Source: Kangiellaceae bacterium
GTDB taxonomy: Bacteria > Pseudomonadota > Gammaproteobacteria > Enterobacterales > Kangiellaceae
Length of the DNA: 16,269 nt
Assembly: GCA_030148365.1 (NCBI GenBank)
Contig: JASBTO010000244.1
Span: 1-16,269, forward strand
Reading direction: 5' to 3'
Under the pieces are notes generated by a model. The model searched no databases. It saw nothing but the letters and a program-made list of their open reading frames with translations, and was not told the DNA's origin. The translations under genes were made by a program, and so were the position numbers. Shown piece after piece: positions 7,594 to 14,413 of the stretch; position 1 is the stretch's first letter; each line of letters begins with the position of its first letter.

Positions 7594-8774
7594 GCCGCGT
7601 CGCCGCCACCCAGATGCCCCTCGCACTTGACGAGCTGCGCTTTGATGCCTGGCTGCTCGGCGCCGTACTGACCCTGATCGGTATCGGCGTGGTGATGGTC
7701 ACTTCCAGCTCACTGGTCTATTCCGAGCAGCATATGCAGGGCAACGCCTTCTATTTCGTGAACCGGCATCTCATCTATCTGCTCGTCGCGCTCAGTGCGG
7801 CGCTGGTCGCCCTGCAACTGGACACCCGGTTCTGGTCCAGCTTCGGGCCCTATTTGCTGTTGGCCGGCATTTTGCTGTTGGTCGTCGTGATGCTGGTTGG
7901 GCGTGAAGTCAACGGGGCCCGGCGCTGGTTGTTGCTCGGGCCCGTCACGGTGCAGGCGTCGGAAATCATGAAGTTCTGCATCATCACTTACCTGGCCGGT
8001 TATCTGGTGCGCCGCTCCGATGAATTGCAGACCCAAATCCGGGGCTTCATGAAGCCCCTCGTCATTATCGGTCTGATCGTGGGCTTGCTGCTGCAACAAC
8101 CGGATTTCGGTGCCGCGGCGGTGATCGTCGCCACTTGTCTGGCCATGTTGTTTCTGGCCGGTGCGAGCCTGTGGCAATTCATCGCACTCTCCGGGCTGGT
8201 CACGCTGGTCATGGGCCTGATTGCGGTGGCCGAGCCTTACCGGTTCCAGCGGCTGATCAGTTTTGTCGACCCCTGGGCGGATCAGTTCGGCAGCGGTTAC
8301 CAGCTGGTGCAGTCCCTGATTGCCTTTGGTCGCGGACAGTGGTTTGGCGAAGGCCTCGGCAACAGTGTCCAGAAACTGTCCTATCTGCCCGAAGCCCACA
8401 CGGATTTTGTCATGGCGGTACTCGCCGAGGAACTGGGCTTTGTCGGCGTCGCGCTGGTGTTGGTCCTGTTTGCCATCATTTTTGTCCGGGCGATGAAAAT
8501 CGGCCGTCGGGCATTGCTGATGGAGCATTATTTTGCTGCCTATCTCGCCTACGGGTTCGGTTTCTGGCTGAGCCTGCAGGCGCTGATCAATATGGGCGTG
8601 GCCAGTGGCGCCTTGCCCACCAAGGGTCTGACCCTGCCGTTTGTCTCCTATGGCGGCAACAGCCTGATTGTAACCTGTGTCGCCGCCGCGATTTTACTGC
8701 GCGTCGATTTCGAATCCCGCCAGAAGGAAGCCGCATTGGCGAAAACCCGGGGAGGCGCTCATGTCACTGCCTGA
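7590..8774 (+). CDS. ftsW: Septal peptidoglycan glycosyltransferase FtsW (SEDS family)
   Basis: FtsW polymerises lipid II into septal glycan strands as partner of FtsI. The 394-residue product (E. coli 414) is hydrophobic with about ten predicted membrane segments, starting near residue 20. SEDS signatures are visible: NGARRWLLLGP at 108-118, the QPDFG loop at 170-174, GSGYQLVQSLIAFGRG at 234-249, and PEAHTDFVMA at 267-276. In that last block D272 aligns with the essential E. coli D297. Near the end come LPTKGLTLPFVSYGG at 342-356 and an R-x-D-[FY]-E cytoplasmic exit at 371-375. A Shine-Dalgarno AGGAG (7578-7582) sits 7 bases before ATG 7590, which overlaps the murD stop. Being FtsW rather than RodA follows from both sequence and position. 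The 3' end overlaps murG by 14 bases. Confidence 0.98.
   Translation: MSRVAATQMPLALDELRFDAWLLGAVLTLIGIGVVMVTSSSLVYSEQHMQGNAFYFVNRHLIYLLVALSAALVALQLDTRFWSSFGPYLLLAGILLLVVVMLVGREVNGARRWLLLGPVTVQASEIMKFCIITYLAGYLVRRSDELQTQIRGFMKPLVIIGLIVGLLLQQPDFGAAAVIVATCLAMLFLAGASLWQFIALSGLVTLVMGLIAVAEPYRFQRLISFVDPWADQFGSGYQLVQSLIAFGRGQWFGEGLGNSVQKLSYLPEAHTDFVMAVLAEELGFVGVALVLVLFAIIFVRAMKIGRRALLMEHYFAAYLAYGFGFWLSLQALINMGVASGALPTKGLTLPFVSYGGNSLIVTCVAAAILLRVDFESRQKEAALAKTRGGAHVTA
8751..8755 (+). promoter_or_regulatory. Shine-Dalgarno deciding the murG start
   Basis: GGAGG lies 5 bases before ATG 8761. The murG frame stays open upstream to an ATG at 8677, inside ftsW, but that candidate lacks such a site and would add 28 basic residues unlike any MurG N-terminus. 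Confidence 0.85.
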
Positions 8775-9855
8775 CGCTCCCGTGATCATGCTCATGGCCG
8801 GCGGTACCGGCGGTCATATCTTCCCGGCACTGGCGGTGGCGGAAAAGCTGCGCGCCGAGGGCTGGCAGGCTCATTGGCTCGGGGCCAAAGGCGGTCTCGA
8901 ACAACAACTGGTGCCCCGTCACGATATCGAGATGTCCCTGTTGCCGATCACCGGCTTGCGGGGCAAGGGGCGGGCGGCCTTGCTGAGCGCGCCACTGAAA
9001 CTGGTTTCCGCTATCTGGCAGGCCCGCAAGATATTCCGGCGGGTGCGCCCCGACGTCGCCCTCGGTATGGGCGGCTTTGCCTCCGGGCCCGGCGGACTCG
9101 CCGCGCGACTCGCCGGCTGTCCGCTGGTGATTCATGAACAGAATGCTATCGCCGGAATGACCAACCGTTACTTGCACAAACTGGCCACCAAGACCCTGCA
9201 GGGTTTTCCCGGCGCTTTCGGCGACGCAGCCGAGACCACCGGCAATCCGGTACGCGCGGAGTTGCAGTCCCTTGCACCACCGGAGCAGCGCAGCAGAGAC
9301 CGCAAAGGTCCGCTGCGTCTGCTGGTGCTTGGCGGCAGCCGTGGCGCGGTCGCGCTGAATCAGGTTGTGCCGGAAGCCATTGCCCGGTTGCCGGAAGGCA
9401 GCTTTGTGGTCCGGCATCAGGCCGGCGCCGGCAAGGCCGACCGCATGGGCGAGGTTTGCCGGCAACTTGACCTCGATACCGAGCGCTATCAGGTCGTCGA
9501 GTTTATTGACGATATGGCGACAGCCTACAAGTGGGCCGATCTGGTGATTTGCCGGGCCGGCGCCCTGACCGTGGCGGAGATTACCGCCGTCGGCATTGCC
9601 TCCGTGCTGGTGCCTTATCCCTATGCCGTTGACGATCACCAGAGCGCCAACGGCCGCTTCCTGAGCAATGCCGGGGCCGCCCGCGTCTGGTCCCAACAGG
9701 AACTGTCCGCCGGGTCACTGGCCGATTATCTTGCGGGCCTGGATCGGACCCGTTGTCTGGAAATGGGCCAACGTGCCCGCGCGCTGGCGCGTCCCGACGC
9801 CGCCGGTCGGGTTGCAGAAGTATGCCGGCAACTGGCCAAAGGAGATCTGGCATGA
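8761..9855 (+). CDS. murG: UDP-GlcNAc:MurNAc-pentapeptide-undecaprenol GlcNAc transferase MurG
   Basis: MurG is the peripheral inner-membrane GT-B enzyme that adds GlcNAc from UDP-GlcNAc to lipid I, forming lipid II on the cytoplasmic face. From ATG 8761 the product has 364 residues (E. coli 355). The N-terminal Rossmann domain holds the Gly-rich loop G14-G-T-G-G-H19, GMGGFASGPGGLAA at 102-115 and HEQNAIAGMTNR at 125-136. The C-terminal domain holds the second Gly loop G181-G-S-R-G-A186, CRAGALTVAEI at 264-274 with the acidic UDP-GlcNAc contact, VPYPYAVDDHQSANG at 274-288 region, and the terminal MG-x-x-AR helix. The start overlaps the end of ftsW by 14 bases. The stop overlaps the murC start as ATGA. 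Confidence 0.98.
   Translation: MSLPDAPVIMLMAGGTGGHIFPALAVAEKLRAEGWQAHWLGAKGGLEQQLVPRHDIEMSLLPITGLRGKGRAALLSAPLKLVSAIWQARKIFRRVRPDVALGMGGFASGPGGLAARLAGCPLVIHEQNAIAGMTNRYLHKLATKTLQGFPGAFGDAAETTGNPVRAELQSLAPPEQRSRDRKGPLRLLVLGGSRGAVALNQVVPEAIARLPEGSFVVRHQAGAGKADRMGEVCRQLDLDTERYQVVEFIDDMATAYKWADLVICRAGALTVAEITAVGIASVLVPYPYAVDDHQSANGRFLSNAGAARVWSQQELSAGSLADYLAGLDRTRCLEMGQRARALARPDAAGRVAEVCRQLAKGDLA
9840..9844 (+). promoter_or_regulatory. Shine-Dalgarno deciding the murC start
   Basis: AGGAG (within AAAGGAG, 9838-9844) is 7 bases before ATG 9852. The murC frame is open further upstream to an ATG at 9753 inside murG, but that would add 33 Arg/Gly-rich residues and lacks a ribosome site. Confidence 0.85.
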
Positions 9856-11348
9856 GTAAATTTCCGATGGATCAGAAACCCGGTTCCGCGCAGCGGGGAC
9901 TGGTCCGGGAAGTACCGGAAATGCGCCGCATCCGACGCATCCATTTTGTCGGCATCGGGGGTGCAGGCATGTGCGGTATCGCCGAAGTACTGCTCAATCT
10001 TGGCTATCAGGTGAGCGGTTCGGACATGGCGCAGAACAAGGTCACCGAGCGCCTGACCGGCCTCGGCGCCGAGATCAGTGCCGGCCATCGCGCCAATAAC
10101 GTACTCGGTGCTGATGTCGTGGTGGTATCCACGGCGATCCCGGAAACCAATCCGGAAATTGCGGCAGCCCGCAACCGTCGCATTCCGGTGGTGCCACGGG
10201 CGGAAATGCTCGCGGAGCTGATGCGTTTTCGCCACGGGGTCGCGATCGCCGGCACCCACGGCAAGACCACAACCACCAGCCTGATTGCCAGCATCTTTGC
10301 CGAAGGTGGCATGGACCCGACCTTCGTGATCGGTGGCCTTCTGAACAGTGCGGGCACCAATGCCCGGCTGGGCACCAGCCGCTTCTTCATCGCCGAGGCG
10401 GACGAGAGCGATGCCTCCTTCCTGCATTTGCAGCCGATGGTGGCGGTCGTCACCAATATTGACGCCGACCACATGGAGACCTACGGCGGCGACTTTGCCA
10501 ACTTGCGACAGAGCTTCATCCAGTTTTTGCACAACCTGCCTTTCTACGGGCTCGCGGTCATGTGTATCGACGACGACAATGTCGCTGACATCATTCCTGA
10601 CGTAAGCCGCTCGGTGCTGACCTACGGTTTTTCTGAAAAAGCGGATTGCCGGGCGCTCGATTTTGTCCAGCAGGGTGCCGTCAGCCACTTCAAGGTCGCG
10701 AGGCGGGATCGGGGCGGTCTTTTGGACGTTTCCCTGAACCTGCCGGGCCGCCACAACGTGCTCAATGCCCTCGCGGCTATTGCCGTGGCGACCGAAGACG
10801 GCGTCAGTGATCAGGCAATCCAGACCGCGCTGCTTGAATTTGGCGGCATCGGCCGTCGCTTTCAGGCCTACGGCGAACTGCCAATCAGCGACGGCAGCGT
10901 CACCCTGTTCGACGACTATGGCCATCATCCGAGCGAAGTCGAGGCGACCATTGCCGCGATCCGCAGCGGCTGGCCGGAGCGCCGGCTGGTCATGGTCTAT
11001 CAGCCCCATCGCTTCACCCGTACCCGGGATCTCTATGAAGATTTCGTGTCGGTGCTGTCCCAGGTGGACCTGCTGCTGGTGCTGGAAGTCTATCCCGCAG
11101 GCGAAACGCCAATTCCGGGTGCGGACAGCCGCTCCCTGTGTGGCAGTATTCGGGCCCGCGGCCAAACCGAACCGGTATTTGTCAGCGCTCCCGAAGAGTT
11201 GCCACCGGTACTGCAAGGTTTGCTCCGGGATGGCGATATCCTGCTCACCCAGGGTGCCGGTGACATCGGCAAACTGGCGCCGGACTGGTCTGAAAATCCG
11301 GAACTGCTGGCCCAGTCGGAATCCGACGGAGGTGCGAATCATGACTGA
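9852..11348 (+). CDS. murC: UDP-N-acetylmuramate:L-alanine ligase MurC
   Basis: MurC is the first Mur ligase, coupling L-alanine to UDP-MurNAc with ATP in the cytoplasm. The 498-residue product (E. coli 491) has a divergent N-tail of about 25 residues. A Rossmann UDP-binding domain follows (HFVGIGGAGMCGIAEVL at 31-47, VSGSD at 54-58). The ATPase domain has P-loop G134-T-H-G-K-T-T140, AEADESDASF at 171-180 and TNIDADHMETY at 191-201. The C-terminal domain carries GRHNVLNALAA at 289-299, FDDYGHHPSEVEAT at 343-356 and YQPHRFTRTRDL at 383-394. GTHGKT and the DDYGHHP motif separate MurC from MurD, MurE and MurF. The start follows AGGAG and overlaps the murG stop. The end overlaps ddl by 8 bases. 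MurB is not encoded between murC and ddl. Confidence 0.98.
   Translation: MSKFPMDQKPGSAQRGLVREVPEMRRIRRIHFVGIGGAGMCGIAEVLLNLGYQVSGSDMAQNKVTERLTGLGAEISAGHRANNVLGADVVVVSTAIPETNPEIAAARNRRIPVVPRAEMLAELMRFRHGVAIAGTHGKTTTTSLIASIFAEGGMDPTFVIGGLLNSAGTNARLGTSRFFIAEADESDASFLHLQPMVAVVTNIDADHMETYGGDFANLRQSFIQFLHNLPFYGLAVMCIDDDNVADIIPDVSRSVLTYGFSEKADCRALDFVQQGAVSHFKVARRDRGGLLDVSLNLPGRHNVLNALAAIAVATEDGVSDQAIQTALLEFGGIGRRFQAYGELPISDGSVTLFDDYGHHPSEVEATIAAIRSGWPERRLVMVYQPHRFTRTRDLYEDFVSVLSQVDLLLVLEVYPAGETPIPGADSRSLCGSIRARGQTEPVFVSAPEELPPVLQGLLRDGDILLTQGAGDIGKLAPDWSENPELLAQSESDGGANHD
11328..11332 (+). promoter_or_regulatory. Shine-Dalgarno deciding the ddl start
   Basis: GGAGG is 8 bases before ATG 11341. The ddl frame is open about 190 codons upstream within murC, but that extension is an Arg/Ser-rich shadow of murC. 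Only the 11341 start gives a normal ligase N-terminus. Confidence 0.85.
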
Positions 11349-12282
11349 GCGCACCCACGCTTACGGCAAGGTGGCAGTGCTGCTCGGCGGTCTGTCGGCC
11401 GAGCGCGAGGTCTCCCTCAATTCCGGTCAGGCGATGCTCAAGGCGCTGACGGATGCCGGCGTGGACGCCCACCCGGTGGATCCGCAGAGCGATGATCTGC
11501 AGACCCTCAAACACTTTGACTGCGCACTGATTGCGCTGCATGGACGGGGCGGCGAAGACGGCCTGATCCAGGCGCTGCTCGAATGGATGCAGGTGCCCTA
11601 CAGCGGCAGTGGGGTGCAGGCGTCGGCACTGGCGATGGACAAGTTGCGCACCAAACTCGTGTGGCAGGCCCTGGGTCTGAAATCCGCGGAGTTCGCGCTG
11701 ATCCGCAGCCAGGATCAACAGACCGATGAAAACCGCCAGGCGATTATCGAGCGCCTCGGGTTGCCGTTGATCGTCAAGCCGGTACACGAAGGCTCGAGTG
11801 TCGGGATTAGCAAGGTCAATAGCGCGGATGAACTGCCGGCGGCACTGGCCAGAGCCGCGAACCACGATAACGAGATTCTGATCGAACGCTGGATCCAGGG
11901 CGAGGAATACGCCGTGACCATTCTTGGCGACAGGGTGTTGCCGTCGGTGCGAATTCAGCCCGCCAACGAATTCTATGACTATCAGGCCAAATACGAGTCT
12001 ACCGAGACCCGGTATTTCTGCCCCTCCGGCCTCAGCGCCGATGACGAAGCCGCGATAGGCAAACTGGCCGGGGACGCCTTCCGGGCGCTCGGTTGCGAGG
12101 GCTGGGGACGGGTCGACTTTCTGCGGGACACTGTGACCGGCGAGTTTTACCTGATCGAGGCCAACACGGTGCCGGGCATGACCGAAACCAGTCTGGTGCC
12201 GAAAGCCGCCCGGCAGGCCGGACTGTCCTTTACCGATCTGGTGCTGGAAATACTCGATTCCGCGCGGAGGTCAAACTCATGA
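11341..12282 (+). CDS. ddl: D-alanine:D-alanine ligase (DdlB type)
   Basis: Ddl is an ATP-grasp enzyme that joins two D-alanines, providing the dipeptide used by MurF. From ATG 11341 it has 313 residues (E. coli DdlB 306). It begins with KVAVLLGGLSAEREVSLNSG (10-29), the Ddl N-terminal signature containing the catalytic Glu and Ser region. HGRGGEDG follows at 67-74. The ATP-grasp part has PLIVKPVHEGSSVGI at 142-156, the YDYQAKY loop at 212-218 including the Tyr expected in D-Ala-D-Ala rather than D-Ala-D-lactate ligases, and YLIEANTVPGMTETS at 270-284 with metal-binding Glu and Asn. It lies between murC and ftsQ as in other gammaproteobacteria and overlaps both (8 and 4 bases). Confidence 0.98.
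   Translation: MTERTHAYGKVAVLLGGLSAEREVSLNSGQAMLKALTDAGVDAHPVDPQSDDLQTLKHFDCALIALHGRGGEDGLIQALLEWMQVPYSGSGVQASALAMDKLRTKLVWQALGLKSAEFALIRSQDQQTDENRQAIIERLGLPLIVKPVHEGSSVGISKVNSADELPAALARAANHDNEILIERWIQGEEYAVTILGDRVLPSVRIQPANEFYDYQAKYESTETRYFCPSGLSADDEAAIGKLAGDAFRALGCEGWGRVDFLRDTVTGEFYLIEANTVPGMTETSLVPKAARQAGLSFTDLVLEILDSARRSNS
12266..12270 (+). promoter_or_regulatory. Shine-Dalgarno deciding the ftsQ start
   Basis: GGAGG lies 8 bases before ATG 12279, which overlaps the ddl stop as ATGA. The ftsQ frame runs open another 62 codons upstream inside ddl without a comparable site. A second ATG at 12288 is also possible but is less well spaced. Confidence 0.8.
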
Positions 12283-13091
12283 CCCGCATGGCATCCCGCA
12301 AGCAGAAACAGCGCCACAACACCGGAATGTCCGGCATCGGCGCCCGGATGACGACAACGGCAGCGCGCATCGGCCGGGCCTTGAAACGGTTAATGCTGGT
12401 CACCCTGGCCATGGCGGGTCTGGTCGCGGTGGTGGTAGGACTGGAGCGTATCAATCTGAACAGCCGGTTTCCGATCCGGCAGGTCGTGCTCGCGCCGGAA
12501 GCGAGCCACGTAAAGCCGGAAATGTTGCAGGCAGCTTTGCTGGAAATTGAAGATCGTGGTTTTTTCACCATCGATCTGGAAGCGACCATGAAAGCCTTTA
12601 CCGCCTTGCCCTGGGTGCGCAGCGTTTCACTGCGCAGGGTCTGGCCGGACGAGCTTTGGGTCGCGGTCGAGGAGCAGCAGGCGATGGCCCTGTACGGCGA
12701 CACGGGTGTTCTGAGTCCGGATGGCGACATCTTTTATCCGGTGCTGCCCGTCACCGGCACGGGTCTGCCCCGGATCAACGGCCCGGAGCGGGAAGCGGCG
12801 GAACTGGTGGCGCAACTGCCCCGACTGAAAGCGGCTTTGGGCCCGACCGGACTCAACCTGGCAAGACTCGACGTCAGCGCGCGCGGGGCCCTCAATATCA
12901 CCCTGGACAACGGCTTGCAGCTGCGTCTCGGTAATCATGACAAGCATCGCCGCCTGCAGCGATTTGCAAGTCTGTACGGCCATATTCTGGAACAGAAAGA
13001 TGCCCCGCTCGATTACGTGGATCTGCGCTACGACACGGGACTGGCCGTAAGCTGGCGGACGGACCCGGAACAGGAGCTGGCAGGACAATGA
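12279..13091 (+). CDS. ftsQ: Cell division protein FtsQ
   Basis: FtsQ is a bitopic inner-membrane scaffold that recruits FtsL-FtsB and controls septal synthesis. The 270-residue product (E. coli 276) has a strongly basic cytoplasmic tail (R/K-rich to residue 37) and a membrane segment at about 38-55. A POTRA domain starts at about 64 (FPIRQVVL). The beta domain carries the hallmark run LPWVRSVSLRRVWPDELWV at 110-128, then V-x-V-E-E-Q-Q-A and GVLSPDGDIF at 143-152. The C-terminal YVDLRYDTGLAVSW at 246-259 matches the strand that contacts FtsB. Primary sequence is moderately conserved, but motifs, topology and position between ddl and ftsA agree. It overlaps ddl by 4 bases and ends in ATGA, which opens a 14-codon frame reaching the ftsA start. 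Confidence 0.97.
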   Translation: MTRMASRKQKQRHNTGMSGIGARMTTTAARIGRALKRLMLVTLAMAGLVAVVVGLERINLNSRFPIRQVVLAPEASHVKPEMLQAALLEIEDRGFFTIDLEATMKAFTALPWVRSVSLRRVWPDELWVAVEEQQAMALYGDTGVLSPDGDIFYPVLPVTGTGLPRINGPEREAAELVAQLPRLKAALGPTGLNLARLDVSARGALNITLDNGLQLRLGNHDKHRRLQRFASLYGHILEQKDAPLDYVDLRYDTGLAVSWRTDPEQELAGQ

Positions 13092-13125
13092 CAAATTTGA
13101 ACGCAACCAGAAGAGAAGCGGAATC

Positions 13126-14355
13126 ATGGTAAAAACGCCGGAAAAACGCCTCATCGTGGGTCTCGACATCGGGACCAGCAAGGTGGTGGCCATTGTGGGG
13201 GAAGTCACTGGAGACGGTCAGGTCGACATTATCGGACTGGGTTCCCATCCGTCGCGGGGACTCAAGAAGGGCGTGGTAGTAAATATCGAGTCAACGGTCG
13301 CCTCTATTCAGCGTGCGGTAGAGGAGGCCGAGCTGATGGCCGGTTGCCAGATCCATTCGGTCTATGCCGGAATTGCCGGCAGCCACGTCAAGTCTCTCAA
13401 CTCCCACGGCATCGTCGCGATCAAGGATAACGAGGTGTCGCCGTCCGACGTCGAGCGGGTGATCGATGCGGCCAAGGCCGTGGCTATCCCCGCGGATCAG
13501 AAGATCCTGCACATACTGCCGCAGGAATTCATTATCGATAACCAGGAAGGCATCCGCGAGCCGGTCGGCATGTCCGGCGTGCGTCTCGAAGCCAAGGTAC
13601 ACATGGTGACCGGTGCCGTCAGTGCCGCCCAGAACATCATCAAGTGCGTCGCCCGCTGCGGTCTTGATGCCGCCGATGTCATTCTCGAGCAGCTTGCGTC
13701 CAGTTACGCGGTGCTCACCGATGACGAAAAGGAACTCGGTGTCTGCCTCGTGGATATCGGCGGCGGTACCACGGACATTGCCATCTTTACCGACGGTGCC
13801 ATCCGCCACACGGCGGTCATTCCTATTGCCGGTGATCAGGTCACCAATGACATCGCCGTGGCGTTGCGCACGCCGACCAAGCATGCCGAGGAAATCAAGA
13901 TCCAGTACGCCTGCGCGCTGCGCCAATTGACCTCGATGGAAGAAACCATCGAAGTGCCGGGGGTCGGAGACAGAGGCTCCCGCCGGCTGTCCCGGCAGAC
14001 CCTCGCCGACGTGGTCGAGCCGCGTTACAACGAATTGTTCGAACTCATCCATGCCGAAATCCGTCGCAGCGGATTTGAAGACCTGATGGCAGCCGGGGTG
14101 GTACTCACCGGCGGCGCTTCCAAGATGGAAGGCCTGCTGGAACTGGCTGAAGAAGTCTTTCACATGCCGGTACGCAGTGGCGTACCCCAGCATATCTCCG
14201 GCCTCGTGGATGTGGTCAGAAATCCGGTCTACGCCACGGGCGTCGGACTACTGATTTACGGAAAGCAGCAGGGTCACAATCACCATCGTGAACTGCGCAA
14301 GGGGGGATTCGCCGCCATGCTCAAGCGTATGAAGAGCTGGTTCGGCGGATTCTGA
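13126..14355 (+). CDS. ftsA: Cell division protein FtsA (actin-like FtsZ membrane tether)
   Basis: FtsA is an ATP-binding actin homologue that binds the FtsZ tail, anchors the ring to the inner membrane and signals to downstream divisome proteins. The 409-residue product (E. coli 420) has the phosphate-1 motif VGLDIGTSKVVAIVGE at 11-26. The FtsA-specific 1C domain follows (about 85-165, with LPQEFIIDNQEGIREPVGMSG at 131-151), then phosphate-2 VDIGGGTTDIAIF at 209-221 and the adenosine motif VVLTGGASKMEG at 325-336. The C-terminus (394-409, GFAAMLKRMKSWFGGF) is a typical amphipathic membrane-targeting helix. The segment RRSGFEDL at 313-320 is shorter than in enterics and resembles Pseudomonas-like FtsA from memory. 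The ribosome site before ATG 13126 is weak (purine-rich AGAAGAGAAGCGG), separated from ftsQ by 34 bases. Confidence 0.99.
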   Translation: MVKTPEKRLIVGLDIGTSKVVAIVGEVTGDGQVDIIGLGSHPSRGLKKGVVVNIESTVASIQRAVEEAELMAGCQIHSVYAGIAGSHVKSLNSHGIVAIKDNEVSPSDVERVIDAAKAVAIPADQKILHILPQEFIIDNQEGIREPVGMSGVRLEAKVHMVTGAVSAAQNIIKCVARCGLDAADVILEQLASSYAVLTDDEKELGVCLVDIGGGTTDIAIFTDGAIRHTAVIPIAGDQVTNDIAVALRTPTKHAEEIKIQYACALRQLTSMEETIEVPGVGDRGSRRLSRQTLADVVEPRYNELFELIHAEIRRSGFEDLMAAGVVLTGGASKMEGLLELAEEVFHMPVRSGVPQHISGLVDVVRNPVYATGVGLLIYGKQQGHNHHRELRKGGFAAMLKRMKSWFGGF

Positions 14356-14413
14356 ATATCCATTTTTTTACAAACTTGTGTGTTAAACGTTAGCAACTGA
14401 AGGGGAAAGGAAA
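14356..14413 (+). promoter_or_regulatory. AT-rich ftsA-ftsZ gap with T7 tract and strong ribosome site
   Basis: This 58-base AT-rich gap stands out from the GC-rich coding DNA. It contains T7 (14363-14369) directly after a weak 4-bp inverted repeat GGAT/ATCC (14347-14350 / 14358-14361). Next come a TTTACA hexamer (14367-14372) and TGTTAAAC (14381-14388), which weakly resembles an extended -10. AAGGGG (14400-14405) lies 8 bases before the ftsZ ATG and is a good Shine-Dalgarno. The ribosome site is convincing; the promoter and attenuator readings are tentative, since no -35/-10 pair has both good matches and normal spacing. Confidence 0.4.

Noticed and set aside
8677..8760. Upstream extension of murG from ATG 8677
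   Set aside because: The extension is the shadow of the last ftsW helix. The GGAGG before ATG 8761 and the normal MurG N-terminus support the shorter form.
9726..11354. Long antisense open frame (about 542 codons) opposite murC
   Set aside because: Shadow of the GC-rich murC codons, with no ribosome site or domain-like composition. The sense strand encodes a complete MurC.
12093..12278. Upstream extension of ftsQ from ATG 12093
   Set aside because: It lies fully inside ddl, is rich in Arg and Gly, and lacks a ribosome site. ATG 12279 overlaps the ddl stop and follows GGAGG.
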